A stretch of DNA of 13,445 nucleotides, from assembly GCA_947470165.1 (NCBI GenBank), contig CANISN010000023.1:1-13445 (forward strand), given 5' to 3'. The translations under genes and the position numbers were made by a program. Within the stretch, counting starts at the first letter, position 1, and the number at the start of each line of letters is the position of its first letter. This document shows positions 1 through 7,123 of the stretch, in pieces. The stretch is from Burkholderiaceae bacterium (GTDB lineage Bacteria > Pseudomonadota > Gammaproteobacteria > Burkholderiales > Burkholderiaceae). The notes beneath the pieces are model-generated. The model was not told the origin of the DNA, ran no database searches, and saw only the letters and a list, made by a program, of their open reading frames with translations.

Positions 1-456
1 GATTTCACCATCAGAGGATGTCGCAGTTATCTCAAGTACTGCTGGTAAAGAACCCTTTTCAATTGCTAAGGAGTGATAGCGCGTGACCTTGAATGGATTG
101 GGTAGGTTTTTAAATACGCCAACCCCAGTGTGGTGAATGTTATCCGTTTTGCCGTGCATCACTTTTTTGGCACGAACAATCTTGCCACCAAAAGCCTCAC
201 CAATTGCTTGGTGTCCAAGGCAGACGCCTAAAATCGGAATCTTCCCAGCGTAGCGCTGAATCGTGGCAACAGAAATACCTGCTTCTGAAGGACTGCAAGG
301 TCCTGGTGAAATGCAAATACGTGCAGGATTGATTTTGGCAATCTCTTCAACAGAAATTTCATCGTTACGAAAGACTTTAACCTCTTCACCAAGCTCTGCA
401 AAATACTGAACAAGGTTATAGGTAAACGAATCGTAGTTATCAATCATGAGGAGCAT
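1..456 (-). CDS. trpG: Anthranilate synthase glutamine amidotransferase subunit, partial (3' end outside window)
   Basis: Class I glutamine amidotransferase that releases ammonia from glutamine for TrpE in the first step of tryptophan synthesis. The first 152 codons are present and the frame is open to the window edge. The protein starts [19 protein letters not shown]; an oxyanion-loop type [10 protein letters not shown] lies at 51-60, the nucleophile elbow [10 protein letters not shown] puts the catalytic cysteine at 79, and VTRYHSL is at 124-130. The His and Glu of the triad would lie beyond the window. The start at 456 is chosen because a full AAGGAGG (468-462) sits 5 bases upstream; the alternative ATG at 447 has no comparable site. 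The gene starts inside the end of trpE (17-base overlap), so the two are probably translationally coupled. The related PabA is possible from sequence alone, and some bacteria share one subunit for both roles, but the trpE neighbour favours TrpG. Confidence 0.93.
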   Translation of the reverse strand, partial: MLLMIDNYDSFTYNLVQYFAELGEEVKVFRNDEISVEEIAKINPARICISPGPCSPSEAGISVATIQRYAGKIPILGVCLGHQAIGEAFGGKIVRAKKVMHGKTDNIHHTGVGVFKNLPNPFKVTRYHSLAIEKGSLPAVLEITATSSDGEI

Positions 457-1945
457 CGAGTCCTCCTTGTACTAAATCAGCCGCCATTAATACTGCGCGG
501 GCTTTGGCTTCGGTTTCTTTCCACTCGGCAGTGGGGTCAGAATCTGCCACAACACCTGCGCCCGCTTGAGAGTGCAAAATGCCATCACGAATGACGCCGG
601 TGCGAATGGCGATTGCCACGTCCATATCTCCCGAGAAGGAGAGATAGCCCACTGCGCCACCATAGATACCGCGTTTCACGATTTCCATCTCATCAATAAT
701 TTCCATCGCCCGAATCTTTGGGGCGCCAGATAAAGTACCGGCTGGGAAGGTTGCACGTAAAACATCCATATTGCTCATATTGTCTAGTAATTCACCTTCA
801 ACGGAGCTCACAATATGTTGAACGTGAGAGTACTTTTCGATGGACATTGAATCAGTGACTTTGACAGTACCCGTCTTTGCGATACGACCAACATCATTAC
901 GAGCCAAATCAATCAACATCACATGCTCAGCATTTTCTTTTGGATCAGCAAGTAATTCTTTTGCTAGGCGTTCATCTTCTTCGGGTGTTGCACCCCGAGG
1001 GCGTGTACCAGCTAGCGGACGAATCGTCACAATCTTCTGACTGTCACGTTGCTCTTGACGTACCAAGATCTCGGGTGATGAACCTACTACCTGCAAGTCA
1101 CCAAAGTCATAGAAGTACATATAAGGAGAGGGATTGAGTGAGCGTAATGCCCTATAGAGAGCCAACGGTGAATCTGTGAAAGGCTTACTAATTCGCTGAC
1201 CAATTACCACCTGCATGCAATCTCCGGCCAAAATATATTCTTTGGTTTTGAGAACGGCATTTTCAAAATCTATCGCCTTGAATTTGCGAGTCAATTTAGT
1301 TTTAGTGCTTGGCAATGATGCTGGCATGCTTACTGGCTTACTTAAGCAGGCTAGCAACTCCTTTAATCTCAATTGTGCAGTTTCAAAGCTATTAGGAACA
1401 CCGGGATCCGCATACACGATCAAATAAATACGGCCAGCCACGTTATCGATGACTGCTAACTCCTCAGTCAACATCAATTGAATATCTGGTAGACCGAGTT
1501 CATCTGGGAGGTTGTGCTTAGCTAAACGGGATTCAATATAACGAACCGTGTCATAGCCAAAGTAGCCAGCCAGACCGCCGCAGAAGCGTGGTAGGCCTGG
1601 TTGTACTGCGACCTTGAAGCGCTTGAAGTAGGCGTCTACAAAATCCAATGGATTGTCATGATTAGTTTCGATCACTTTGTCATTGAAGAGTACTTTAGTG
1701 AGCGGTGTATTTGGCGTACCCACTGTTCTTAAAACAGTTTTAGCGGGTAAACCAATAAAAGAGAAGCGACCAAAGCGCTCACCACCTAAAACAGACTCAA
1801 GTAAATAAGTATTCTTCTGTCCAAAGGCTTGTGTCAGCTTGACGTAAAGTGATAGAGGCGTCTCTAAGTCTGCTAGGACTTCTTTCACCAAGGGAATGCG
1901 ATTAAAACCCTGTTTTGCTAGGGCTAGAAATTCTTCCTGCTGCAT
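440..1945 (-). CDS. trpE: Anthranilate synthase component I
   Basis: Converts chorismate plus ammonia (from TrpG) to anthranilate, the first committed step to tryptophan. The 501 residues match the usual TrpE length. The N-terminal domain has LLES (48-51) followed by [12 protein letters not shown], the known tryptophan feedback-binding region. The C-terminal chorismate-binding domain shows [10 protein letters not shown] (272-281), [10 protein letters not shown] (287-296), [11 protein letters not shown] (308-318), [18 protein letters not shown] (334-351), [10 protein letters not shown] (401-410) and [13 protein letters not shown] (425-437). PabB is a relative, but the LLES region, full length and trpG neighbour support TrpE. 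Its ATG shares a base with the rpe stop (TAATG), and an AGGA motif lies about 8-10 bases upstream, so it is probably coupled to rpe. No trp leader peptide or attenuator is seen before it, so any regulation must act upstream of rpe or on the enzyme. Confidence 0.97.
   Translation of the reverse strand: MQQEEFLALAKQGFNRIPLVKEVLADLETPLSLYVKLTQAFGQKNTYLLESVLGGERFGRFSFIGLPAKTVLRTVGTPNTPLTKVLFNDKVIETNHDNPLDFVDAYFKRFKVAVQPGLPRFCGGLAGYFGYDTVRYIESRLAKHNLPDELGLPDIQLMLTEELAVIDNVAGRIYLIVYADPGVPNSFETAQLRLKELLACLSKPVSMPASLPSTKTKLTRKFKAIDFENAVLKTKEYILAGDCMQVVIGQRISKPFTDSPLALYRALRSLNPSPYMYFYDFGDLQVVGSSPEILVRQEQRDSQKIVTIRPLAGTRPRGATPEEDERLAKELLADPKENAEHVMLIDLARNDVGRIAKTGTVKVTDSMSIEKYSHVQHIVSSVEGELLDNMSNMDVLRATFPAGTLSGAPKIRAMEIIDEMEIVKRGIYGGAVGYLSFSGDMDVAIAIRTGVIRDGILHSQAGAGVVADSDPTAEWKETEAKARAVLMAADLVQGGLDAPHD
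461..468 (-). promoter_or_regulatory. Ribosome binding site of trpG inside the end of trpE
   Basis: A perfect AAGGAGG on the minus strand (468-462) lies 5 bases before the ATG at 456. It is embedded in the last codons of trpE and decides the trpG start over the internal ATG at 447. Confidence 0.75.
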
Positions 1946-2670
1946 TACGCTTTTCCTGATGTCGCTAGTTCTGTGCGCATCGCTTGAATGACCTGAGCAT
2001 AATTTTCTTTGCCAAAGATTGCGGATCCAGCAACAAAGGTATCTGCGCCTGCTTTTGCAACCTCTGCAATGTTGTCGACCTTAATTCCACCATCAACCTC
2101 AAGGCGAATATAACGACCAGTTTCTTGTTGGTAGCGGTCTAAGCGTGCACGAACTTGAGCAATCTTAATGAGAGTGCTTGGAATAAATGATTGCCCGCCA
2201 AAACCTGGATTGACTGACATCAGTAAAACGAGGTCCAGTAATTCGAGCGTATGGTCTAGGTGATGAAGTGGAGTTGCGGGATTTAACACTAAACCAGTCT
2301 GGCAACCTTGATCCCGAATTAAATGAATGGTGCGATCCACATGAGGGCTGGCCTCTGGATGAAAGCTAATCAGGCTCGCTCCCGCTTTTGCAAAATCAGG
2401 GATTAGGCGGTCTACGGGCTCAACCATGAGATGCACATCGATGATGGCTGGCTTGCCGTCTTTTATAGCATGAGGGCGAATTGCCTCACATACCAATGGA
2501 CCAATAGTGAGGTTGGGTACGTAATGGTTGTCCATCACATCAAAGTGAATCCAGTCTGCGCCAGCCATCAGGACATCTTGAACTTCTTTGCCAAGGCAGG
2601 CAAAGTCAGCCGACAAAATGGAGGGGGCGATGACAAATGGGCTATGTGAGAGTGATTTCTGGCTATCCAT
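1945..2670 (-). CDS. rpe: Ribulose-phosphate 3-epimerase
   Basis: Interconverts D-ribulose 5-phosphate and D-xylulose 5-phosphate in the pentose phosphate and Calvin pathways; a cytosolic TIM-barrel enzyme. At 241 residues it is slightly longer than the usual ~225, because of about 12 extra N-terminal residues before [11 protein letters not shown] (14-24). Visible motifs are [16 protein letters not shown] (42-57), DVHLMV (78-83), SVNPGFGGQ (152-160) and EVDGGI (191-196). By family comparison the metal ligands are H42, D44, H80 and D193, with D44 and D193 as the acid/base pair. It is the first gene of the rpe-trpE-trpG unit and diverges from apaG. No good ribosome binding site precedes the ATG at 2670 (GGG directly abuts it), so the start is less certain than the gene. 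In many Burkholderiales a phosphoglycolate phosphatase gene lies between rpe and trpE; here there is none. Confidence 0.96.
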   Translation of the reverse strand: MDSQKSLSHSPFVIAPSILSADFACLGKEVQDVLMAGADWIHFDVMDNHYVPNLTIGPLVCEAIRPHAIKDGKPAIIDVHLMVEPVDRLIPDFAKAGASLISFHPEASPHVDRTIHLIRDQGCQTGLVLNPATPLHHLDHTLELLDLVLLMSVNPGFGGQSFIPSTLIKIAQVRARLDRYQQETGRYIRLEVDGGIKVDNIAEVAKAGADTFVAGSAIFGKENYAQVIQAMRTELATSGKA

Positions 2671-2719
2671 CCCTAGATTCTAGCTTGCAGTTGGCTCAAG
2701 GATGGAGCAGAATTCGAGC
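2671..2719. promoter_or_regulatory. Divergent rpe/apaG spacer with an 11-base palindrome
   Basis: This 49-base spacer separates the divergent starts of rpe and apaG and is too short for two fully independent promoters, so at least one promoter probably extends into the opposite gene. It holds a perfect palindrome, CTAGATTCTAG at 2673-2683, immediately upstream of the rpe start. I found no convincing -35/-10 pair on either strand. Confidence 0.35.
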
Positions 2720-3094
2720 ATGAATCCTCACGAAATCAGTATTACGGTCAAAACCCAGTTTTTGCCAGAGCAGTCTGACCCCGATAACCGTCAGTTTGCC
2801 TTTGCCTATACGATCACTATCAAAAATACCGGTACCGCCAGTATTCAGTTGATTGCGCGCCATTGGTTTATTACCGATGGAGACAATGATGTTCAGGAAG
2901 TCCGTGGTTTGGGCGTTGTAGGACAACAGCCTCTGCTTCGTGCTGGAGAGCAGTTTGAATACACCAGCTGGGCAACTTTACCAACACCTGCCGGTACGAT
3001 GCGTGGGGAGTACTTCTGCGTTACGGAGGAGGCTCAGTTTTTCCAAGCCCAGATTCCAGAATTTGCTTTAGTAATGCCCAGAACCCTGCATTAG
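2720..3094 (+). CDS. apaG: ApaG domain protein
   Basis: Small single-domain ApaG protein with an immunoglobulin/fibronectin-III-like fold. Its molecular role is not settled; it was named for its link to the apaH region in enterobacteria and is related to the C-terminal domain of some F-box proteins. Family features are SDPDNRQFAFAYTITIKN (19-36), QLIARHWFITDG (43-54), GVVGQQPLLRAGEQFEYTS (65-83), PAGTMRGEY (90-98) and the C-terminal IPEFALVMPRTLH. An in-frame ATG exists at 2702, but I prefer 2720: it gives 124 residues, the usual family length, and has a GGAG (2705-2708) upstream, although 11 bases away. The gene diverges from rpe and precedes mltA on the same strand after a 126-base gap. Identity is sure; the start is moderately sure. 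Confidence 0.93.
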   Translation: MNPHEISITVKTQFLPEQSDPDNRQFAFAYTITIKNTGTASIQLIARHWFITDGDNDVQEVRGLGVVGQQPLLRAGEQFEYTSWATLPTPAGTMRGEYFCVTEEAQFFQAQIPEFALVMPRTLH

Positions 3095-3108
3095 GTTCAG
3101 GAAAAACA

Positions 3109-3222
3109 CTACTTTTTGCCCTTTCCCGTCCAGAGGACAATAAACAGGAGGAGTGCTAAAGCTAGGCCTCCTTCTAGGGCAAACAAGATCATGGGGTATT
3201 CATCGAGTAAATTGGCAATCAT
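3109..3222 (-). CDS. Candidate small membrane protein, 37 residues
   Basis: Unrecognised small ORF that almost exactly fills the gap between apaG and mltA, on the opposite strand. The predicted peptide has a short N-terminus with acidic residues (MIANLLDEYP), one hydrophobic segment of about 20 residues (roughly 11-31, including LALALLLFIVLW) and a basic end (TGKGKK), the classic layout of a one-pass small membrane protein. Its ATG (3222-3220) overlaps the proposed mltA ATG (3221-3223) within TCATGA, so the two would diverge from one point. The upstream sequence contains only a weak GGATAAAG. The frame stays open upstream to 3333, but that part is antisense to mltA and is not hydrophobic. It could be a chance ORF; conservation in relatives is the deciding test. 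Confidence 0.4.
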   Translation of the reverse strand: MIANLLDEYPMILFALEGGLALALLLFIVLWTGKGKK

Positions 3223-4375
3223 GATTTCTTTATCCAAATTAATAAGTCGCGAAAAAGCCACGCGAATCCTTGCATGCAGTGTATTCGCTCTAACCATTGT
3301 CAGCTTATTGGCTGCTTGTTCTACCCCTTCCACCCGAGGGTCTGTTTACCGCTCTAGCGGCAGTGCCCCAACCTCTTATAACTCTTCGATAGCTAGTTTT
3401 CGATCGGTCTCGTGGCAAGACTTGCCTGGTTGGCAAGAAGATGATTTAACTCAGGCTTGGCCTGCCTGGCTTAAGAGTTGTGATGCATTGCGTAAGCGCA
3501 ATAGTGATATCAACTGGCGTCTAGTCTGCTCCCAAGCCAATGGAGTATCGGGCAAAGATAAGCAAGTAATTCGCCAATATTTTGAGGTGAACTTTCAGGC
3601 GTACGAAGTCCGTAATAGCACTACGGGTAATGACTCTGGCTTAATTACAGGCTATTACGAGCCCGTAATGAATGGGTCGCAGACCCGGACCCCCAACTAC
3701 AGCGTTCCCTTGTATGGTCTGCCAAATATCTGGAAAGGCTCTAAGCCAAACCCAGCACCAACTCGTGCAGAGTTAATGGGTTCTGGAGCACTAAAAGGTT
3801 CTGAGCTTGCTTGGGTGCAAGATCCTGTCGCCGCCGCCTTTATGCAAATCCAGGGTTCTGGAAAAATTCGTTTAGAAGATGGACGTGTATTGCGACTCGG
3901 TTATGCCGGCACCAACGATCAACCCTTTAAGTCTTTTGCTCAATGGCTTTTAGATCGCAAAGAAATTACTCGTGGTGAAGCAAGTATGCAGGGCATTTCT
4001 GCATGGGCCAAGCGCAACCCTGGTCGAGTTGAGGAGATGTTAAATGCCAACCCTCGCTTTGTATTCTTCAAAGAGTTACCTAGTAATGTTAGCGCCGATC
4101 TTGGTCCTAATGGCGCCTTGGGAGTACCGTTAACTGCTGAACGAAGTATTGCGATTGATTTGAAAGCAATGCCTTTGGGCGCCCCAGTTTTTTTGAGTAC
4201 AAGTAAACCTTTAACCACCCAAACATTACAAAAATTAGTGATAGCGCAAGATACGGGCAAAGCCATTGTGGGTGGCGTACGAGCGGATTACTATTGGGGA
4301 TCAGGGGATTCTGCTGGAGAATTGGCTGGACGTATGAAGCAAGATGGCAATATGTGGTTATTGTTGCCGCGGTGA
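3221..4375 (+). CDS. mltA: Membrane-bound lytic murein transglycosylase A, lipoprotein
   Basis: Cleaves the MurNAc-GlcNAc bond of peptidoglycan with formation of 1,6-anhydro-muropeptides. With the start at 3221 the protein has 384 residues: a basic N-region, a hydrophobic segment (about 16-32) and lipobox LAAC with lipidated Cys33. Ser34 at +2 predicts outer-membrane sorting. The MltA domain follows, with SGLITGYYEPVMNGS (139-153), MQIQGSGKIRLEDG (208-221), GYAGTNDQ (227-234) and NPRFVFFKE (277-285), then the C-terminal 3D domain with its three conserved aspartates in AIDLKAMPLG (D313), AQDTGKAI (D344) and RADYYWG (D356). The frame is open back to 3116, and ATGs at 3116 and 3191 would add 35 or 10 residues, making an unusually long N-region before the signal peptide; no start has a strong ribosome binding site. 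The enoyl-CoA hydratase follows 25 bases downstream and is probably co-transcribed. Confidence 0.94.
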   Translation: MISLSKLISREKATRILACSVFALTIVSLLAACSTPSTRGSVYRSSGSAPTSYNSSIASFRSVSWQDLPGWQEDDLTQAWPAWLKSCDALRKRNSDINWRLVCSQANGVSGKDKQVIRQYFEVNFQAYEVRNSTTGNDSGLITGYYEPVMNGSQTRTPNYSVPLYGLPNIWKGSKPNPAPTRAELMGSGALKGSELAWVQDPVAAAFMQIQGSGKIRLEDGRVLRLGYAGTNDQPFKSFAQWLLDRKEITRGEASMQGISAWAKRNPGRVEEMLNANPRFVFFKELPSNVSADLGPNGALGVPLTAERSIAIDLKAMPLGAPVFLSTSKPLTTQTLQKLVIAQDTGKAIVGGVRADYYWGSGDSAGELAGRMKQDGNMWLLLPR

Positions 4376-4400
4376 ACGAATGATTTTTTGAAAGATATCG

Positions 4401-5177
4401 ATGACTTACAAAACTATATTGACTGAGGAAGACGGTAAGGTTGCCATCATCACCCTCAATCGCCCTGAAGTTCTCAATGCGTTAAATGATCAATTAATGG
4501 ATGAACTAGGTGAGGCATTACTTGGATTTGATGCAGATGATCATATCGGTTGCATCATTGTGACAGGTAGCGAGAAGGCGTTTGCTGCTGGTGCCGATAT
4601 CGCATCAATGGCGAAGCGTAACTTGCAAGATGTATATCGCCATAACTTTATTTCTCGTAATTGGGAGCATATACAAAAAGTTCGTAAACCTGTGATTGCT
4701 GCTGTATCGGGCTACGCACTTGGAGGCGGATGTGAGCTGGCAATGATGTGCGACACCATCATGGCTGCAGATAATGCCAAGTTTGCGCAACCAGAAATTA
4801 AGTTGGGAATTACTCCTGGTGCTGGTGGCACGCAACGTTTGCCACGTGCAGTCTCTAAAGCTAAAGCAATGGATTTAGCTTTAACTGGAAGAATGATGGA
4901 TGCTGCAGAGGCTGAGCGTTCGGGCTTGGTATCCCGCGTCTTTCCAAAAGCAGATTTATTGAAAGAAGTAAAAGCGATTGCGAAAGAGATTGCCGATATG
5001 CCGCTACTAACAACAATGATGGTGAAAGAAGCGGTCAATGCTGCTTATGAAACTACACTTTCAGAAGGAATCCATTTCGAACGTCGTTTATTCCATACTT
5101 GCTTTGGAACGAATGACCAAAAAGAAGGTATGGCTGCTTTTATAGAAAAGCGCCCAGCTAAATTTACGAACTCTTAA
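4401..5177 (+). CDS. Enoyl-CoA hydratase (crotonase family)
   Basis: Probably adds water across the double bond of trans-2-enoyl-CoA, as in fatty-acid or phenylacetate/branched-chain degradation. The 258 residues are a complete single-domain crotonase. AFAAGADI (60-67) and [15 protein letters not shown] (104-118) form the oxyanion-hole region, and Glu112 and Glu132 (in [19 protein letters not shown], 131-149) match the two catalytic glutamates of mitochondrial enoyl-CoA hydratase, 20 residues apart as in the rat enzyme. The C-terminus [15 protein letters not shown] is typical. With both glutamates present, a true hydratase is more likely than an isomerase, but chain-length specificity and a name such as paaF or fadB1 cannot be assigned. 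It follows mltA by 25 bases with only a weak GAAAG ribosome binding site, and its end converges on the amidohydrolase with a 7-base gap. Confidence 0.93.
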   Translation: MTYKTILTEEDGKVAIITLNRPEVLNALNDQLMDELGEALLGFDADDHIGCIIVTGSEKAFAAGADIASMAKRNLQDVYRHNFISRNWEHIQKVRKPVIAAVSGYALGGGCELAMMCDTIMAADNAKFAQPEIKLGITPGAGGTQRLPRAVSKAKAMDLALTGRMMDAAEAERSGLVSRVFPKADLLKEVKAIAKEIADMPLLTTMMVKEAVNAAYETTLSEGIHFERRLFHTCFGTNDQKEGMAAFIEKRPAKFTNS

Positions 5178-5195
5178 AACTAACTTAGTTTTTTT
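5176..5195 (+). terminator. Possible weak terminator between convergent genes
   Basis: AAAACTAA (5176-5183) and TTAGTTTT (5185-5192) are perfect inverted repeats around one base, running into a tract of seven Ts (5189-5195). A second, mutually exclusive stem is ACTTAG (5183-5188) with CTAAGT (5196-5201) around the T tract. The stems are AT-rich and weak, and the site overlaps both stop codons, so termination here is only plausible. Confidence 0.3.
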
Positions 5196-6381
5196 CTAAG
5201 TAGCGTTGAGCTAGCTTGACCCAGTAACTTACGCCAACGGGGATTAATGAATCATTGAAGTCATAGGATGGGTTATGCAGATGGCATGGGCCCATACCGT
5301 GACCTACAGCGCGATGATCACCATCGCCATTGCCCAAGAAAACATAACAACCTGGTTTCTCTAGCAACATAAATGCAAAGTCTTCAGCTCCCATAGTTGG
5401 GTCAATTGAGGTATTAACATTTTGAGCGCCAACTAACTCACTCATGACTGCGCTCGCGAATTTCACTTCATTCTCATGATTAATAAGCGGAGGATAGTTG
5501 CGAGAAAAACTCACCTCTGCTTTACAGTCAAATGCACTTGCCACATTATGTGAGATTTCTCGTAAACGCTGCTCAATTAAATCTAAAACTTCGATGGTAA
5601 ATGTGCGAACTGTTCCACCAATAAAGGCGCTATCTGGAATGACGTTGCTTGTCTCTCCCGCATGAAATTGGGTCACCGATAAAACTGCCGCATCTACTGG
5701 GCGCTTATTGCGCGTAATAATGCTTTGTAGAGCTTGCACAACTTGAGTACCTGCTAGAACAGGATCGGCACTATTGTGCGGCAGTGCTGCATGGCCCCCT
5801 TTACCTCGGATAGTGATCTCAAAAGTATTGCTTGAGGCCATCATCGGGCCAGAGGTTACGCCGAAATGACCTTCGGCGAGACCGGGCCAGTTATGTAAGC
5901 CAAAAACTGCGTCACATGGAAATTGCTTAAAGAGTCCATCGTTAATCATTTCTTGCGCACCAGCACCACCCTCTTCTGCTGGTTGAAAAATGAAAATAAC
6001 TGAACCTTGAAAGTCTCGATGATTTGATAAGTATTGGGCTGCGCCTAAGACCATTGCAGTGTGGCCATCATGACCACAGGCATGCATCTTTCCAGGATGC
6101 TTTGAGGTATGGTCAAAGGTATTGTGCTCTTGTAATGGTAGGGCATCCATATCGGCTCGCAGGCCAATCATCTTCCCTGGACCTAAGTCACCATCGAGCT
6201 TACCAACAACACCAGTTTTACCCAGTCCCCGATAAACCGTGACTCCCCAGCTCGAGAGTGCTTCTGCTATCAAATCGGATGTGCGATTTTCTTCAAAGCG
6301 CAATTCGGGATGCGCATGAATGTTGCGACGAATCTCTTTTATAGCAGATGCGGAGTCTATGATTTCTGGAAGTAATCGCAT
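5185..6381 (-). CDS. M20D family metal-dependent amidohydrolase (hippurate hydrolase / N-acyl-amino-acid hydrolase type)
   Basis: Cytosolic metallo-amidohydrolase expected to release an acyl group from an N-acyl amino acid; the true substrate cannot be read from the sequence. At 398 residues it is full length, with a catalytic domain split by a dimerisation/lid domain (about 184-295). Motifs are IRRNIHAHPELRFEE (17-31), GLRADMDALP (73-82), MHACGHDGHTAM (99-110), QPAEEGGAGA (133-142), GLHNWPG (161-167), IRGKGGHAALPH (191-202) and CHLHNPSYDFND (366-377). By comparison with plant IAA-amino-acid hydrolases, the metal ligands are C102, H104, E136/E137, H163 and H369, all present. It lies 19 bases after bioD on the same strand, so it is probably transcribed with bioAFD. 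Similar enzymes include HipO, AbgA-like and ILR1-like proteins. Confidence 0.93.
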   Translation of the reverse strand: MRLLPEIIDSASAIKEIRRNIHAHPELRFEENRTSDLIAEALSSWGVTVYRGLGKTGVVGKLDGDLGPGKMIGLRADMDALPLQEHNTFDHTSKHPGKMHACGHDGHTAMVLGAAQYLSNHRDFQGSVIFIFQPAEEGGAGAQEMINDGLFKQFPCDAVFGLHNWPGLAEGHFGVTSGPMMASSNTFEITIRGKGGHAALPHNSADPVLAGTQVVQALQSIITRNKRPVDAAVLSVTQFHAGETSNVIPDSAFIGGTVRTFTIEVLDLIEQRLREISHNVASAFDCKAEVSFSRNYPPLINHENEVKFASAVMSELVGAQNVNTSIDPTMGAEDFAFMLLEKPGCYVFLGNGDGDHRAVGHGMGPCHLHNPSYDFNDSLIPVGVSYWVKLAQRYLEKN

Positions 6382-6400
6382 AGCTTTATCTTATCTGAAA

Positions 6401-7123
6401 TTACTCGGGCAGCCTTATATGCTCCGCAGTAAAACGTAAGGCCTCCAATGAGTAAGGTGCATTCTCTAGTTTCTTGAGCTGATCTGGAAGACTGGGAATA
6501 AGCCCTAAAAATGGGGCGAATATTCGTTCTTTCAGGGTCTGGACATTTTCTTCTAGGAGAGGCATTTGATTGGAAAGGGTATTAGCAACCCAGCCAGCAA
6601 TTGTCAATTGACGTGCTTGAATAGCTTCGCACGTCAGCAGGGCGTGATTAATGCATCCCAAACGCATTCCAACAACTAAGATGACAGGCAAATCTATTGC
6701 CTGCGTTACATCCCCTAAATCTTCTTGTTCGTTCAGGGGAACTAAAAAGCCACCAGCACCTTCGACCACTACGGAATCAAACGCTGAAGTCAATGCCCTA
6801 AATTCATCTAGGATGATAGTTGCATCTAAATGCACACCATTTTTTTGAGCAATGAGATGTGGGGCTGCAGCCACATCTAAAACATAGGGGCAAAGAGTTT
6901 GTTGATGCGGCCTTAGCCCCGAAGCAATGCGCAATGTCTCAAGATCTTCATTTAGCTTTTGACCATTTGAGTCAAGATAGGTTCCGGCAACCACGGGTTT
7001 GAAACCTATTGCACGAATACCCGCTTCCCTTAGTTTCAAAATTAGAGCGCCACTAAGCAAAGTTTTTCCAACTTCAGTATCAGTACCTGTTACAAAAAAA
7101 CTAGTGGGTACATTTGGGATCAT
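6401..7123 (-). CDS. bioD: ATP-dependent dethiobiotin synthetase
   Basis: Closes the ureido ring: 7,8-diaminopelargonate plus CO2 plus ATP gives dethiobiotin, the third step of the bioF-bioA-bioD-bioB pathway. The 240 residues fit the family (about 220-240). The P-loop GTDTEVGKT is at 13-21, the substrate-contact segment FKPVVAG at 41-47 and VEGAGGFLVPL at 120-130; RLGCINHALLT (154-164) matches the family's conserved R-G-NH segment. The ATG at 7123 overlaps the bioF stop in ATGA, which implies translational coupling. It is followed after 19 bases by the M20D amidohydrolase gene. Confidence 0.97.
   Translation of the reverse strand: MIPNVPTSFFVTGTDTEVGKTLLSGALILKLREAGIRAIGFKPVVAGTYLDSNGQKLNEDLETLRIASGLRPHQQTLCPYVLDVAAAPHLIAQKNGVHLDATIILDEFRALTSAFDSVVVEGAGGFLVPLNEQEDLGDVTQAIDLPVILVVGMRLGCINHALLTCEAIQARQLTIAGWVANTLSNQMPLLEENVQTLKERIFAPFLGLIPSLPDQLKKLENAPYSLEALRFTAEHIRLPE

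Noticed and set aside
228..443. 71-codon minus-strand ORF at the start of the window
   Set aside because: It is another frame of trpG, whose own frame gives a clear glutamine amidotransferase from 456 to the window edge.
3223..3333. N-terminal extension of the small minus-strand ORF (74-codon version)
   Set aside because: It is antisense to the mltA signal-peptide region and hydrophilic; only the part from the ATG at 3222 looks like a membrane protein.
3940..4266. 108-codon minus-strand ORF
   Set aside because: Antisense shadow of the 3D domain of mltA; no recognisable features.
4712..5038. 108-codon minus-strand ORF
   Set aside because: Antisense shadow of the enoyl-CoA hydratase; Ala/Ser/Ile-rich with no motif.
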